Source: Rhodoferax lacus
GTDB taxonomy: Bacteria; Pseudomonadota; Gammaproteobacteria; Burkholderiales; Burkholderiaceae_C
Direction of reading: 5' to 3'
Assembly: GCF_003415675.1 (NCBI RefSeq)
Contig: NZ_QFZK01000004.1
Coordinates: 248,001-312,000, forward strand
DNA length: 64,000 bases
The notes under the pieces are model-generated. The model worked only from the letters and a program-made list of their open reading frames with translations, had not been told where the DNA came from and did no database searches. Made by a program: the position numbers and the translations under genes. Shown one piece after another: positions 52,347 through 61,701 of this stretch (the first letter of the stretch is position 1; every line of letters begins with the position of its first letter).

Positions 52347-53797
52347 TGGAATTGAAGCCCGTGCCCAGAAGAGTCATACCCATCCAGGTGCAAGCGGCGG
52401 ATGCGCAGGGCATGGTCTCGCTGTATGAAAAAACGCCCAAGGTCTATCCGCGTTCGGTCGCGGGTTGGTTTGCACGCTGGCGCTGGGCCATGGTCTGGCT
52501 CACGCAGCTGGTGTTCTATGGCCTGCCCTGGCTGCAGTGGAATGGCCGCCAGGCCGTGCTGTTTGACCTGGCCGAGCGGCGCTTTTTTGTCTTTGGCCTG
52601 GTGCTGCATCCGCAGGACTTTATTTACCTGGCAGCCCTGCTGATCCTGGCCGCACTGCTGCTGTTCTTTGTGACCGCCATAGCCGGGCGTGTGTGGTGCG
52701 GCTATGCCTGCCCGCAAACCGTCTACACCGAGATCTTCATGTGGGTGGAGCGCCATACCGAGGGCGACCGCCAGGCCCGCATGCGCCTGGACGCCGCAGC
52801 CTGGGGCCCGCAGAAGCTCGCGCGCAAGTCCGCCAAGCAGGGCGCCTGGATCGCCCTGGCCTTGCTCACCGGCCTGAGCTTTGTGGGCTACTTCACGCCC
52901 ATGCGCGAACTGGGCGGCGCGTTGCTGCTATGGGCGCTGTCGCCCTGGCAGTGGTTCTGGGTGCTGTTCTACGCCTTCGCCACTTACGGCAATGCCGGCT
53001 TCATGCGCGAGCAGGTCTGCAAGACCATGTGCCCGTATGCCCGCTTCCAGAGCGCGCTGATCGACATGGACTCGCTGGTGATTGCCTATGACGCAGACCG
53101 CGGTGAAGCCCGTGGTGGCCGCGCACGCAGCGCCGACCCCAAAGCCCTGGGCCTGGGCGACTGCATCGACTGCACCCTGTGCGTACAGGTCTGCCCCACC
53201 GGCATCGACATCCGCAACGGCCTGCAAAACGAGTGCATTGCCTGCGCCGCCTGCATCGATGTGTGCGACCAGGTGATGCTCAAGATGGACTATGCGCCTG
53301 GCCTGATCCGCTACTCGTCCGGCAATGGCATGGAGCAGCAGCTCAACAGTCGCCAGCTGGCCCAGCGCGTGGGCCGCCCGCGGGTCTGGATTTACGGCGC
53401 ATTGCTGCTGCTGGTGGGCAGCGCCTTTGTGCTGAGCCTGTCCACCCGCAAGGGCTTCTCCGTAGACGTGATGAAGGACCGCGGCACCCTGGCGCGCGAA
53501 GTGGAGCGCGGCGCGATTGAAAACGTTTACCGCCTGCAGGTGATGAATGCGCGCGAGCAGGCGCAGCACTTCACTGCCAGCGTGCAGGGCCCACCCGGCC
53601 TGCGCGTGGTGACCGACCCCCAGCTCACGGTGGAAGCCACCGGCATTGCCTCGCTCACCGTGCGCCTGAACCTGCCACCCGAGCAGGCCAAGGCCGTGCG
53701 CGGCCAGACCCTGCCCATTCACTTCCGGGTGCAGACCGAGGTCGATGGCCAGGTGTTGTCCACCGAAGAAAAGTCCACCTTCTACGTGCCGCGCTAA
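52346..53797 (+). CDS. ccoG: Cytochrome c oxidase accessory protein CcoG (RdxA/FixG)
   Basis: A 483-residue membrane iron-sulfur protein involved in copper delivery for cbb3-type oxidases. There are about five membrane helices, with WCGYACPQTVYTEIFMWVER and TMCPYARFQ, two 4Fe-4S clusters (CIDCTLCVQVCP and CIACAACIDVC), and a C-terminal immunoglobulin-like periplasmic domain. ATG 52346 is preceded by GGAGG and overlaps the hemerythrin stop by one base. The usual ccoNOPQ genes are not adjacent; here ccoG sits in a nitric-oxide operon. Confidence 0.93.
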   Translation: MELKPVPRRVIPIQVQAADAQGMVSLYEKTPKVYPRSVAGWFARWRWAMVWLTQLVFYGLPWLQWNGRQAVLFDLAERRFFVFGLVLHPQDFIYLAALLILAALLLFFVTAIAGRVWCGYACPQTVYTEIFMWVERHTEGDRQARMRLDAAAWGPQKLARKSAKQGAWIALALLTGLSFVGYFTPMRELGGALLLWALSPWQWFWVLFYAFATYGNAGFMREQVCKTMCPYARFQSALIDMDSLVIAYDADRGEARGGRARSADPKALGLGDCIDCTLCVQVCPTGIDIRNGLQNECIACAACIDVCDQVMLKMDYAPGLIRYSSGNGMEQQLNSRQLAQRVGRPRVWIYGALLLLVGSAFVLSLSTRKGFSVDVMKDRGTLAREVERGAIENVYRLQVMNAREQAQHFTASVQGPPGLRVVTDPQLTVEATGIASLTVRLNLPPEQAKAVRGQTLPIHFRVQTEVDGQVLSTEEKSTFYVPR

Positions 53798-53864
53798 AGC
53801 CACACGCGCGCCGTTCACGCTACGCCCCCAACCTACAACCCCTGCCCCCAGCCGACTGCACACC

Positions 53865-55058
53865 ATGGCCACCCTGATCTCCATCCGCGAAGCCCCGCGC
53901 CCCGGGCAGCCGCCCGCCTTTGCCCTGTGGGCACTGGGCTTCAGGCCCTTCTATCTGCTGGCCAGCGGCTTTGCGGCACTGTCCATCGCCTTGTGGGCGC
54001 TGCAGTTTGCCGGCCTGCTGGGTCACGCTTATTTGCAGGGGCCGCTGTGGCACGCGCATGAAATGCTGTTTGGCTTCAGCCTGGCGGTGCTGGTGGGTTT
54101 TCTGTTTACGGCCGGGCGCAACTGGTCCGGTCAGGCCACGCCCACGGGCGCGCCTTTGGCGGCGCTGGCGGCACTGTGGGTGGCCGGGCGCGTGCTGGTG
54201 CTCACACCCTGGGGCTGGGTGGCGTTGGTGGTCAACACTGCGTTTCCGTTAGCCGCCGCCGTGGGCTTGGGCCTGGCTTTCTACAAGGGCCGCAACACCC
54301 GCAACTTCTTCTTTGTGGGCCTGCTGGTACTGATGGGCCTGGCCGAACTGTGCGTGCACCTCAACGTGCTGGGCGTCTTGCCCGTTCCGGCCTGGGCCGG
54401 CATCGGCCTGGCGCTGGATGTCATGCTGTTTGTGCTGTGCGTGATGGCAGGGCGCGTGCTGCCCATGTTCACCAACAACGGCGTGCCCGGTGCCAAGGCG
54501 GTGCGCATTCCGCAGCTGGAGAAGGCCGCCCTGGGTCTGGTGCTGGCGCTGCTGCTGGCCGACGTGTTGCAAATCAAGGGCCTGCCGCTGGCCCTGTTGG
54601 CCGTGGTTGGCGCGGGTGCCCACTTGGCGCGCTGGCTGCGCTGGCAGCCCTGGAAGACGCTGCACAACCCGCTGGTCTGGGTGCTGCATCTGGCCTATGC
54701 CTGGATACCGCTGCACCTGCTGCTGCGCGCAGCGGCCGAGCTGGGCTGGGTGGGCGCCTCGGCTGCCACCCATGCGCTCACGGCCGGTGCCATAGGCGGC
54801 ATGGTCATGGGCATGATCACACGCACGGCCCTCGGCCACACTGGCCGCGCCCTGCGCGCCGGGCGGGTGGAAGTGACCTGCTACGCGCTGGTGGCCCTCG
54901 CCGCCGTGGTGCGGGTGGCTGTGCCGCTGCTGGCGCCCGGCTTGACGGTGGGTGCCGTGGAGTTGTCGGCGCTGCTCTGGTCGGCCGGCTTTGGCCTGTA
55001 CACCGTGGCCTATTGGCCCATCCTGAGCCGCGCCCGCAGCGACGGGCTTCCTGGATAG
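53865..55058 (+). CDS. nnrS: NnrS family membrane protein
   Basis: A 397-residue haem-copper membrane protein that protects against nitrosative stress. About twelve hydrophobic helices are predicted; conserved pieces are WALGFRPFYLLASGFAALS, LWHAHEMLFGFSLAVLVGFL, RVLPMFTNN, and THALTAGAIGGMVMGMITR. The histidines of these motifs are candidate metal ligands. It lies 67 bases after ccoG in the same direction, so probably in the same NsrR-controlled unit. Confidence 0.93.
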   Translation: MATLISIREAPRPGQPPAFALWALGFRPFYLLASGFAALSIALWALQFAGLLGHAYLQGPLWHAHEMLFGFSLAVLVGFLFTAGRNWSGQATPTGAPLAALAALWVAGRVLVLTPWGWVALVVNTAFPLAAAVGLGLAFYKGRNTRNFFFVGLLVLMGLAELCVHLNVLGVLPVPAWAGIGLALDVMLFVLCVMAGRVLPMFTNNGVPGAKAVRIPQLEKAALGLVLALLLADVLQIKGLPLALLAVVGAGAHLARWLRWQPWKTLHNPLVWVLHLAYAWIPLHLLLRAAAELGWVGASAATHALTAGAIGGMVMGMITRTALGHTGRALRAGRVEVTCYALVALAAVVRVAVPLLAPGLTVGAVELSALLWSAGFGLYTVAYWPILSRARSDGLPG

Positions 55059-55142
55059 GGGTTTTGCCCCCACGCTCCCCGCTGCGCGTGGTTCGCTGCC
55101 CCTTGCGGTGCTCGGCCACAATACCCGTATTTGGGCGTGGCG

Positions 55143-55583
55143 ATGACGAGCAAATCAAACCCGGGCACAGAGGCCCTGGCCAAGGCTGACTTTGAGGCGC
55201 TGGCCGAATTCCGTTACCGGCTGCGCCTGTTCCTGCGCTTCAGCGAGGACGCCTGCAACGCACAGGGCATCACACCCCTGCAATACCAGTTGCTGCTGCA
55301 GACCAAGGGCTTTCCGGGTCGGCAGTGGGCCAGCATCACCGAACTGGCCGAGCGCCTGCAGGCCAAGCACCATGGCGTGGTGGCACTGGTCACGCGCTGC
55401 GAGGCGCTGGGCTTGGTGCAGCGCAGGGCCAGCGCCAGCGACTCACGCCAGGTGGAAATCCATCTCACCGCCAAGGGCGAAAAGCAGTTGCTCAAGCTGG
55501 CCCGGCTACACCGTGATGAGCTGGCCACGCTGCCAGACTTTGTGGCCATGCCGGTGCTGGCCCCCTTGCAGTCCGCGCACTGA
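55143..55583 (+). CDS. MarR-family transcriptional regulator
   Basis: A 146-residue winged-helix regulator. Segments ITPLQYQLLLQTKGFPG, ITELAERLQAKHHGVVALVT, and LGLVQRRASASDSRQVEIHL (recognition and wing) place it in the MarR family. The target and ligand are unknown; the gene is 85 bases after nnrS and 146 bases before the DUF3141 gene. ATG 55143 is preferred over TTG 55131. Confidence 0.9.
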   Translation: MTSKSNPGTEALAKADFEALAEFRYRLRLFLRFSEDACNAQGITPLQYQLLLQTKGFPGRQWASITELAERLQAKHHGVVALVTRCEALGLVQRRASASDSRQVEIHLTAKGEKQLLKLARLHRDELATLPDFVAMPVLAPLQSAH

Positions 55584-55729
55584 AGCGGACACTTGCCGCC
55601 GAAGGGGTGTTTCGAACACCCAAAAGCACGCCAGTCTCTTGACGTAAAGCAAGCTTGAGGTAACTTTGCGCTCCTACACTGGAGCCGGTTTGGGGCAAAC
55701 GTGCGTCAAGCCGCTACCGAAAATACAGT

Positions 55730-58144
55730 ATGTCGCCACAACCCCGCCCCAGCAGCCTCCAGAACCACCTGCCCGCCGACCTGGAAACCCAGGCCCGGCA
55801 GACCAATCGCTTGCTGACCAGCGCCTCGCACCACAGCCAGAAGATCAGCCAGAACCAGAGCCAACGCACACAGGCGCTGGGCGCCGAGCTGGGCCAGACC
55901 CAGCAGGCCCTGGGTGAAGCCCTGGGCACGGGAGCCCTGTTCCAGATGGCGGCCGATTACAGCCTGGACGCGCTGCAGCGCCTGGCTTTGACGCTGGATG
56001 TGCTGCGCGCACGCGGCAACAACGACAAGGCCCATGAAGAAGCCGGCACACCGCCGGTGCTGGACTACGACTACAGCGTGGTCATTGATGGCCGCACGCT
56101 GGCGCGCCCGGTGAACTACCAGTTGCTCAAGATATTGCCGACCAAGGGTGTGCGCGTGCTCGACCAGAAGCGCCCCTACATGATCATTGACCCGCGTGCA
56201 GGCCACGGCGCCGGCATTGGCGGCTTCAAGCCCGACAGCCAAGTGGGCGTGGCGCTGCGCGCAGGCCATCCGGTGTACTTTGTGGTGTTTCGCCAGCACC
56301 CCGAGCCGGGGCAGACCCTGCTGGACGTGATGAATGCCGAGGCACAATTTCTGCGCGAGATTGCCAGGCGCCACCCCGAATCGGCCAAGCCGGTGGTGGT
56401 GGGCAATTGCCAGGGCGGCTGGGCCACGCTGATCCTGGCTGCGGCCCACCCGGAGCTCACCGGCCCGCTGGTGCTCAACGGCGCACCCGTGGCCACCTGG
56501 TCCGGCCAGATTGGCGAGAGCGCCATGCGCTACAACGGCGGCCTGCTGGGTGGCGTGCTGCCCGCGCTGCTGATGTCCGACCTGGGGGCGGGCGAGTTTG
56601 ATGGTGCCCACCTGGTCTCCAACTTCGAGATGCTCAACCCCAGCCGCAACTTCTTTGGCAAGTACTACGACCTGTTTGCCGATGTGGACAACAAGCGCGA
56701 CAGCTTCCTGGAGTTCGAGAAATGGTGGGGTGGCTTCCACTTCACCAACGAGGCCGAAATCCGCTGGATCGTGGAGCAGCTGTTTGTGGGCAACCGCCTG
56801 TCCAAGGGCGAGGCGCAACTCGAGCCCGGCAAGAAGCTCGACCTCAAGGCCATACGCGCCCCCATCATCGTGTTTGCCAGCCGCGGCGACAACATCACGC
56901 CACCCCAGCAGGCACTGAACTGGATCGTGGACACCTTTGTGGACGAGCAGGAAATCCGCGTGCGCGGCCAGCGCATTCTCTACATGGTGCACGAGAAGGT
57001 GGGGCACTTGGGCATCTTTGTGTCGTCCTCGGTGGCGCGCAAGGAGCACGCCGAGATGGCCTCCACCCTCAAAACCATTGAAGCCCTGACACCCGGCCTG
57101 TACGAGATGAAGATCGACGAGACCGCCGGTGACGAAGGCAACGAACACTTCTTTGTGAGCTTCCACGCGCGCACCATGCAGGACATCCTCACCACGGTGG
57201 AAAACGACCGCGAGCAGGAGAAAGACTTCACTGCCGTGGCGCGCCTCTCCGAGATCGGTGCCCAGGCCTATGACCTGTCGCTGCGCCCGCTGGTGCAAAG
57301 CCTGGTGACACAGCAAAGCGCCGATGCCCTGCGCGATGCCCACCCCTCGCGTGTGAGCCGCAAGCTGTTTTCGGACGCCAACCCGCTGCTGGCCCTGCTG
57401 CAGCCCACGGTGGATTGGGCCCGCGCCGAACGCCAACCGGCCCAGGCCGACAACCCCTTTCTGGCGCTGGAGCGCCTCACCGCCCACAGCATCATGCAGG
57501 GCATGGACCTGGTGCGCGACCTGCGCGACGCGGCCTACGAAAATACCTTCCTGTCGATTTACGGTACGCCCTGGATGCGCATGCTGGGACAGTCCGGCGC
57601 CACCCCCGCGCCCGAGCCAGACGTCAACCAGCTGCGTGAGATGCTGGAGGTCAAGCAGGCGCTGGAATGCATGGAGCGTGGCGACCTGGGCGCGGCCGTG
57701 ATCCGCATGCTGATCCTGCTGGCCGGTTCACGCGGCTCGGTGCGGCGCGACCGCCTGGAGCGCTCGGCCCAGGTGCTCAACCATACCCAGCCCTTCCAGT
57801 CCATGGGCCCCCAGCGCCGCTCCGAGCTGATCCAGCAGCAGTCCCTGATTGCCGAGTTTGAACCCCGGCGCGCACTGGAAACCCTGCCGGCGCTGCTCAA
57901 GACGCAACAGGATCGCCAACAGGCGATGGACGTGGTCAACCACATTCTGGGGGCGCGCTCCGAGATGGAGCCGCACTCGCTGGAGCTGATCCAGCGCCTG
58001 GAGAGCTTGCTGGGCGTGGCTACGCCCAAGCCCGCGCCTGCAGGCGCAGCGGTAAGCAAGGCCAAGCCTGCCACCACCCCCGCCACGCGCAGCGCCAAGC
58101 CCGCTGCCAAAACATCACGCGCTCGCAAGGAAGCCCAACCATGA
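55730..58144 (+). CDS. DUF3141 alpha/beta hydrolase, PHA-synthase-like
   Basis: An 804-residue protein of the DUF3141 family. The central domain is an alpha/beta hydrolase with nucleophile C227 in GNCQGGW (the lipase-box variant of PHA synthases) and candidate D387 (SRGDNITPP) and H426 (KVGHLGIF). N-terminal 100 residues are helical and Gln-rich; the C-terminus is helical and ends in an Ala/Lys/Pro-rich tail like those of granule-associated or histone-like proteins. Role probably in polyhydroxyalkanoate metabolism, by homology only. Overlaps the CoA-transferase gene (ATGA), so the two are coupled. Confidence 0.85.
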   Translation: MSPQPRPSSLQNHLPADLETQARQTNRLLTSASHHSQKISQNQSQRTQALGAELGQTQQALGEALGTGALFQMAADYSLDALQRLALTLDVLRARGNNDKAHEEAGTPPVLDYDYSVVIDGRTLARPVNYQLLKILPTKGVRVLDQKRPYMIIDPRAGHGAGIGGFKPDSQVGVALRAGHPVYFVVFRQHPEPGQTLLDVMNAEAQFLREIARRHPESAKPVVVGNCQGGWATLILAAAHPELTGPLVLNGAPVATWSGQIGESAMRYNGGLLGGVLPALLMSDLGAGEFDGAHLVSNFEMLNPSRNFFGKYYDLFADVDNKRDSFLEFEKWWGGFHFTNEAEIRWIVEQLFVGNRLSKGEAQLEPGKKLDLKAIRAPIIVFASRGDNITPPQQALNWIVDTFVDEQEIRVRGQRILYMVHEKVGHLGIFVSSSVARKEHAEMASTLKTIEALTPGLYEMKIDETAGDEGNEHFFVSFHARTMQDILTTVENDREQEKDFTAVARLSEIGAQAYDLSLRPLVQSLVTQQSADALRDAHPSRVSRKLFSDANPLLALLQPTVDWARAERQPAQADNPFLALERLTAHSIMQGMDLVRDLRDAAYENTFLSIYGTPWMRMLGQSGATPAPEPDVNQLREMLEVKQALECMERGDLGAAVIRMLILLAGSRGSVRRDRLERSAQVLNHTQPFQSMGPQRRSELIQQQSLIAEFEPRRALETLPALLKTQQDRQQAMDVVNHILGARSEMEPHSLELIQRLESLLGVATPKPAPAGAAVSKAKPATTPATRSAKPAAKTSRARKEAQP

Positions 58145-60060
58145 AATCCAAAGTCGTCTCTGCCGCAGCAGCCATTGCCCTGATCCACGACGGTGACACC
58201 CTGGTGTGTTCCGGCTTCGGTGTGGTGGGCGTGCCCGATGAACTGCTGCTGGCACTCGAAACCCGTTTTCTGGAAACCGCGCAGCCGCGCAATCTGCACC
58301 TGCTGTTTGGCGGCGGCCCCGGCGACGGCAAAGAGCAGGGCATGAACCGCATCGCCCATGAGGGCCTGGTGGCCTCGGCCATAGGCGGTCATTGGGGCTT
58401 GGTGCCCAAGCTGGGCGCCATGGCCATGGCCAACCTCATTGAGGCCTGGAACCTGCCGCTGGGCGTGGTCTCGCACCTGTACCGCGACATTGCCGCGGGC
58501 CTGCCAGGCAGTGTCAGCGCCGTGGGCCTGGGCACCTTTGTGGATCCGCGCCTGCAGGGCGGGCGCATCAACGCGCGCACCACCAAGGATATTGTGGAAG
58601 TGGTCACCCTGGGCGGGCGCGAGCTGTTGTTTTACCAGGCACCCAAGCCCAATGTGGCGTTTATTCGCGCCTCGATTGCCGACCCGGATGGCAACTTGTC
58701 ACTGGAGCGCGAAGCCCTCACCCAAGATGCACTGGCCATCGCCATGGCGGTGAAGAACGCGGGCGGCGTGGTGATCGCACAGGTGGAATACATCACCGAG
58801 AAGGGCTCGCTGCTGCCCCGGCGCGTGAAGGTGCCCGGCATTCTGGTGGACTGCGTGGTGGTGGCCGAGCCGCAGCACCACATGCAGACCTATGGCACGC
58901 AATACCACCCCGGCCTGTCGGGCGAGATGCGTGTGCCCCTGGACGCGCTGCCCCCCATGGCCTTTGACGAGCGCAAGGTGATCGCCCGGCGCGCCGCCTT
59001 CGAGCTGATGCCCAACGCCGTGGTGAATCTGGGTATTGGCATGCCCGAGGGCGTGGCGGCCATTGCCAACGAAGAGCGCCTTCTGCCCTATATGACGCTG
59101 ACGGCCGAGCCCGGCCTGGTGGGCGGTGTGCCCGGCAGCGGCATGAATTTTGGTTCGGCCATGAACGCCACCGCGCAACTGGACATGAACCAGCAGTTTG
59201 ACTTTTACGACGGAGGCGGCCTGGACTTGGCCGTGCTGGGCCTGGCCGAATGCGATGCGCGCGGCAACATCAACGTGAGCCGCTTCGGCCCGCGCCTGGC
59301 CGGAGCGGGCGGCTTTATCAACATCACGCAAAACAGCCGCACCGTGCTCTTCATCGGCACCTTCACCGCCGGTGGGTTGGAGGTGCAGGTGGGCGATGGG
59401 CAGCTCACCATCACCAAGGAAGGCAAACACCGCAAGTTTGTCCAGAGCATTGAGCAAGTCACCTTCAGCGGCGAATACGCGGCACGCGTGGGCAAAAAGG
59501 TGCTCTACATCACCGAGCGCTGTGTGCTCACGCTCACACCCGAGGGACTTGAGCTCACCGAGGTGGCACCGGGCGTGGACATTGAGCGCGACATCCTGCC
59601 CTACATGGCCTTCAAGCCCATCATCCGCAACCCGGCGCTGATGGATGCGCGCATCTTCCGCAATGAGCCCATGGGCCTGAAGGACACGCTGCTCAGCATT
59701 TCGCTGATGGAGCGCATTGCCTACCAGCCCGAGCGCAATTTGCTGTTCCTGAACTTCCAGGGCCTGAAGCTCAGTGCGCCCAAAGACGCGCAGGATGTGC
59801 AGACGGCGGTGGAGCGCAAGTGCCTGGAGATCGGCCACAAGGTCAACGCGATCGTCAACTACGACGGCTTTGAAATCCTGGAGCCCGCCATGGACGCCTA
59901 CGCCGAAGTGGTGAAGACCATGACAGAGAAGTACTACGCGCAGATTACCCGCTACAGCACCAGCGCCTTCCTGCGCAACAAGCTCGGTGCTGCCATCAGC
60001 GGGCGCGGGCTGGCGCCGCACATTTACGAGACACGGGGTGAAGCCGAGGCGGCAATCTAG
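58141..60060 (+). CDS. Acyl-CoA:acetate/3-ketoacid CoA-transferase (long form)
   Basis: A 639-residue CoA-transferase with both family I halves fused. The first half has VVSAAAAIALIHDGDTLVC and FGGGPGDGK; the second has RRAAFELMPNAVVNLGIGMP and the catalytic Glu 323 in TLTAEPGLVGG. About 100 residues beyond the usual 520-530 form an extra C-terminal helical domain (NAIVNYDGFEILEPAMDAYA). It likely transfers CoA between short-chain acids. Start overlaps the DUF3141 stop, pointing to a shared acyl-CoA or PHA role. Confidence 0.9.
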   Translation: MKSKVVSAAAAIALIHDGDTLVCSGFGVVGVPDELLLALETRFLETAQPRNLHLLFGGGPGDGKEQGMNRIAHEGLVASAIGGHWGLVPKLGAMAMANLIEAWNLPLGVVSHLYRDIAAGLPGSVSAVGLGTFVDPRLQGGRINARTTKDIVEVVTLGGRELLFYQAPKPNVAFIRASIADPDGNLSLEREALTQDALAIAMAVKNAGGVVIAQVEYITEKGSLLPRRVKVPGILVDCVVVAEPQHHMQTYGTQYHPGLSGEMRVPLDALPPMAFDERKVIARRAAFELMPNAVVNLGIGMPEGVAAIANEERLLPYMTLTAEPGLVGGVPGSGMNFGSAMNATAQLDMNQQFDFYDGGGLDLAVLGLAECDARGNINVSRFGPRLAGAGGFINITQNSRTVLFIGTFTAGGLEVQVGDGQLTITKEGKHRKFVQSIEQVTFSGEYAARVGKKVLYITERCVLTLTPEGLELTEVAPGVDIERDILPYMAFKPIIRNPALMDARIFRNEPMGLKDTLLSISLMERIAYQPERNLLFLNFQGLKLSAPKDAQDVQTAVERKCLEIGHKVNAIVNYDGFEILEPAMDAYAEVVKTMTEKYYAQITRYSTSAFLRNKLGAAISGRGLAPHIYETRGEAEAAI

Positions 60061-60116
60061 TGGCTGCAGATATTGCCTGCGTATGATGGAGTGTCAACTA
60101 CATCAAGACAGGGAAT

Positions 60117-60728
60117 ATGAAAACTATAAGCATTGCGGCCTTTTCAGTGGCCGCCCTGGCATCGTCCGGGATCTGTGCGCAGACGGTTGCGTCTGCCTAT
60201 GAGGGGCTCAGCGTTGCGATCAATGTCAATTCAAGCAACGTGACGGTGCAGGTTACCGACCCTGTCGGCGGCACGCAGTCCTCGGTAAGCACTGCGGACC
60301 AAAACATCGTGGTCCAGATCGCCAAAGGGCAGGCCTTCGGCAGCAACGGGGTGGTGAACTTCGGCGCCTGGGCCACGCTGGGTGACATGAAGTCGGCCAG
60401 CGTGGGTGGCTTGCAGCTCAAGGCCACCGGCAGTTACGGTATCTATGGGGAATTGGGCTACGCCATCGACAGGCGCTCACTGGCCTATGCCAAGCTGTCC
60501 TACAACCAGCTCACTGCGGACCTCACGGGTGGCGGACCGGGTATTGACCAGGCCCTGAGCGCCACCGGTTTTGGCTATGGTGGCGGCTATCGCCATGCGC
60601 TGGGTAACGGTGTCTACCTGCAAGGCGAACTGATGCAGGTGAATTACGCCGAGGCCGATACCGCCATCGGGCTGCGCTTCAAGCCCAGCAACACCGTGGG
60701 CATGGTGGGCGTGGGCTACAAGTTCTGA
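60117..60728 (+). CDS. Outer-membrane beta-barrel protein (opacity/OmpA-barrel type)
   Basis: A 203-residue exported protein with a signal peptide (about 1-21). It has alternating beta-strand segments such as GSYGIYGELGYAIDRRSLAY and GFGYGGGYRHAL and ends in Phe (GVGYKF), the outer-membrane insertion signal. Small barrels of this type have about eight strands. Function unknown. ATG 60117 follows AGGGAAT. Confidence 0.8.
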   Translation: MKTISIAAFSVAALASSGICAQTVASAYEGLSVAINVNSSNVTVQVTDPVGGTQSSVSTADQNIVVQIAKGQAFGSNGVVNFGAWATLGDMKSASVGGLQLKATGSYGIYGELGYAIDRRSLAYAKLSYNQLTADLTGGGPGIDQALSATGFGYGGGYRHALGNGVYLQGELMQVNYAEADTAIGLRFKPSNTVGMVGVGYKF

Positions 60729-60741
60729 TGGGTCTGTGTGG

Positions 60742-60761
60742 GGGCCGCTACCGTGCGGCCC
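60742..60761. terminator. Hairpin between convergent genes, possible terminator
   Basis: GGGCCGC (60742-60748) pairs with GCGGCCC (60755-60761), between the barrel protein gene and the convergent zinc-ribbon gene. No long T run on either side, so the call is weak. Confidence 0.35.
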
Positions 60762-60764
60762 TGT

Positions 60765-60971
60765 TCAGCACTTGGGCGAACACACCGCCTGTGACTTGCC
60801 AATCAGCTTGCGGGTGACCATTTCGGAGCGTGGCCGGTGCTTGCCGCACAGGAAGCACGACATGGTCGAATTGCCGGAAAAAGGGGGCGCTGCGAACGGC
60901 GAACCACCTACCTTGGACTTGTAACGAAGACCATCGTCCAACATGGTCGTCTTGCTAGCGGGCTTACTCAT
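60765..60971 (-). CDS. Small zinc-ribbon-like protein
   Basis: A 68-residue basic protein with CFLCGKHRPRSEM and a C-terminal CSPKC, giving a C-x2-C plus C-x3-C pair that could bind zinc. The N-terminus (MSKPASKTTMLDDGLRYKSK) is low in structure. Similar short proteins occur in Burkholderiales but I cannot name a function. Convergent with the barrel gene, divergent from lemA. ATG 60971 has a GGAAG site. Confidence 0.65.
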   Translation of the reverse strand: MSKPASKTTMLDDGLRYKSKVGGSPFAAPPFSGNSTMSCFLCGKHRPRSEMVTRKLIGKSQAVCSPKC

Positions 60972-61101
60972 GCGCGTATTTTACTTCCTGCGCCGGTACC
61001 CTGGGATGCAAGCCTTGCAGAAGCCTTGCGCGCGGGCGCCATTTTCTGGCTGTAACATGGGCTTAGCCGGTCTCAAGGGCCGCCAATATAAAGGATTCAG
61101 C

Positions 61102-61671
61102 ATGGCGCAGTACATCTTTCTGGGTGGTGTGGTGATACTTTTAATCTACGGCATCAGCCTGTACAACCAGCTGGTGCTGGTCAAGAACGCGGTGGCCAAG
61201 GCCTGGGCCAATATCGATGTGCTGCTCAAGCAACGCCATGACGAGCTGCCCAAGCTGGTGGAGGTGTGCAAACAGTACAAGCAGTTCGAGCAGACCACTC
61301 TGCAAAGCGTGGTGCAGGCGCGCTCGCAAGTGCAGGCTGCGGGCGAGCGGGGCGACATCCGTGCCCTGGGTCAGGCCGAAGGCGTGCTGCGCGCGGGCCT
61401 GGGCCGCATCTTTGCCGTGGCCGAGGCCTATCCCGAGCTCAGGGCCAACGAGAGCTTCATGCAGTTGCAGCACCGCATCAGCGCGCTGGAGAACGCGATT
61501 GCCGACCGGCGCGAGTTCTACAACGACGCCGTCAACATCAACAATACCCAGATCGAACTCTTCCCCGGCAGCCTGCTGGCCCGGCAGTTCGGCTTTACCG
61601 CACGGCCCATGCTGGAATTCAGCGACGCCGAAGTCCAGGACGTGGACGTCAAGCAGCTGTTCGGCCAATAG
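61102..61671 (+). CDS. LemA family protein
   Basis: A 189-residue membrane-anchored helical protein. An N-terminal transmembrane helix (about 5-22) is followed by the LemA pattern: YNQLVLVKNAVAKAWANIDV, LLKQRHDELPKLVEVCK, ARSQVQAAG, LQHRISALENAIADRREFYN and INNTQIELFPGSLLA. Function unknown. ATG 61102 follows AAGGA. Paired with the GIDE-domain gene 30 bases downstream, the usual pairing for this family. Confidence 0.92.
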   Translation: MAQYIFLGGVVILLIYGISLYNQLVLVKNAVAKAWANIDVLLKQRHDELPKLVEVCKQYKQFEQTTLQSVVQARSQVQAAGERGDIRALGQAEGVLRAGLGRIFAVAEAYPELRANESFMQLQHRISALENAIADRREFYNDAVNINNTQIELFPGSLLARQFGFTARPMLEFSDAEVQDVDVKQLFGQ

Positions 61672-61701
61672 GTCCGGCCCCACACGCTGGCGCATGGCCC
61701 C

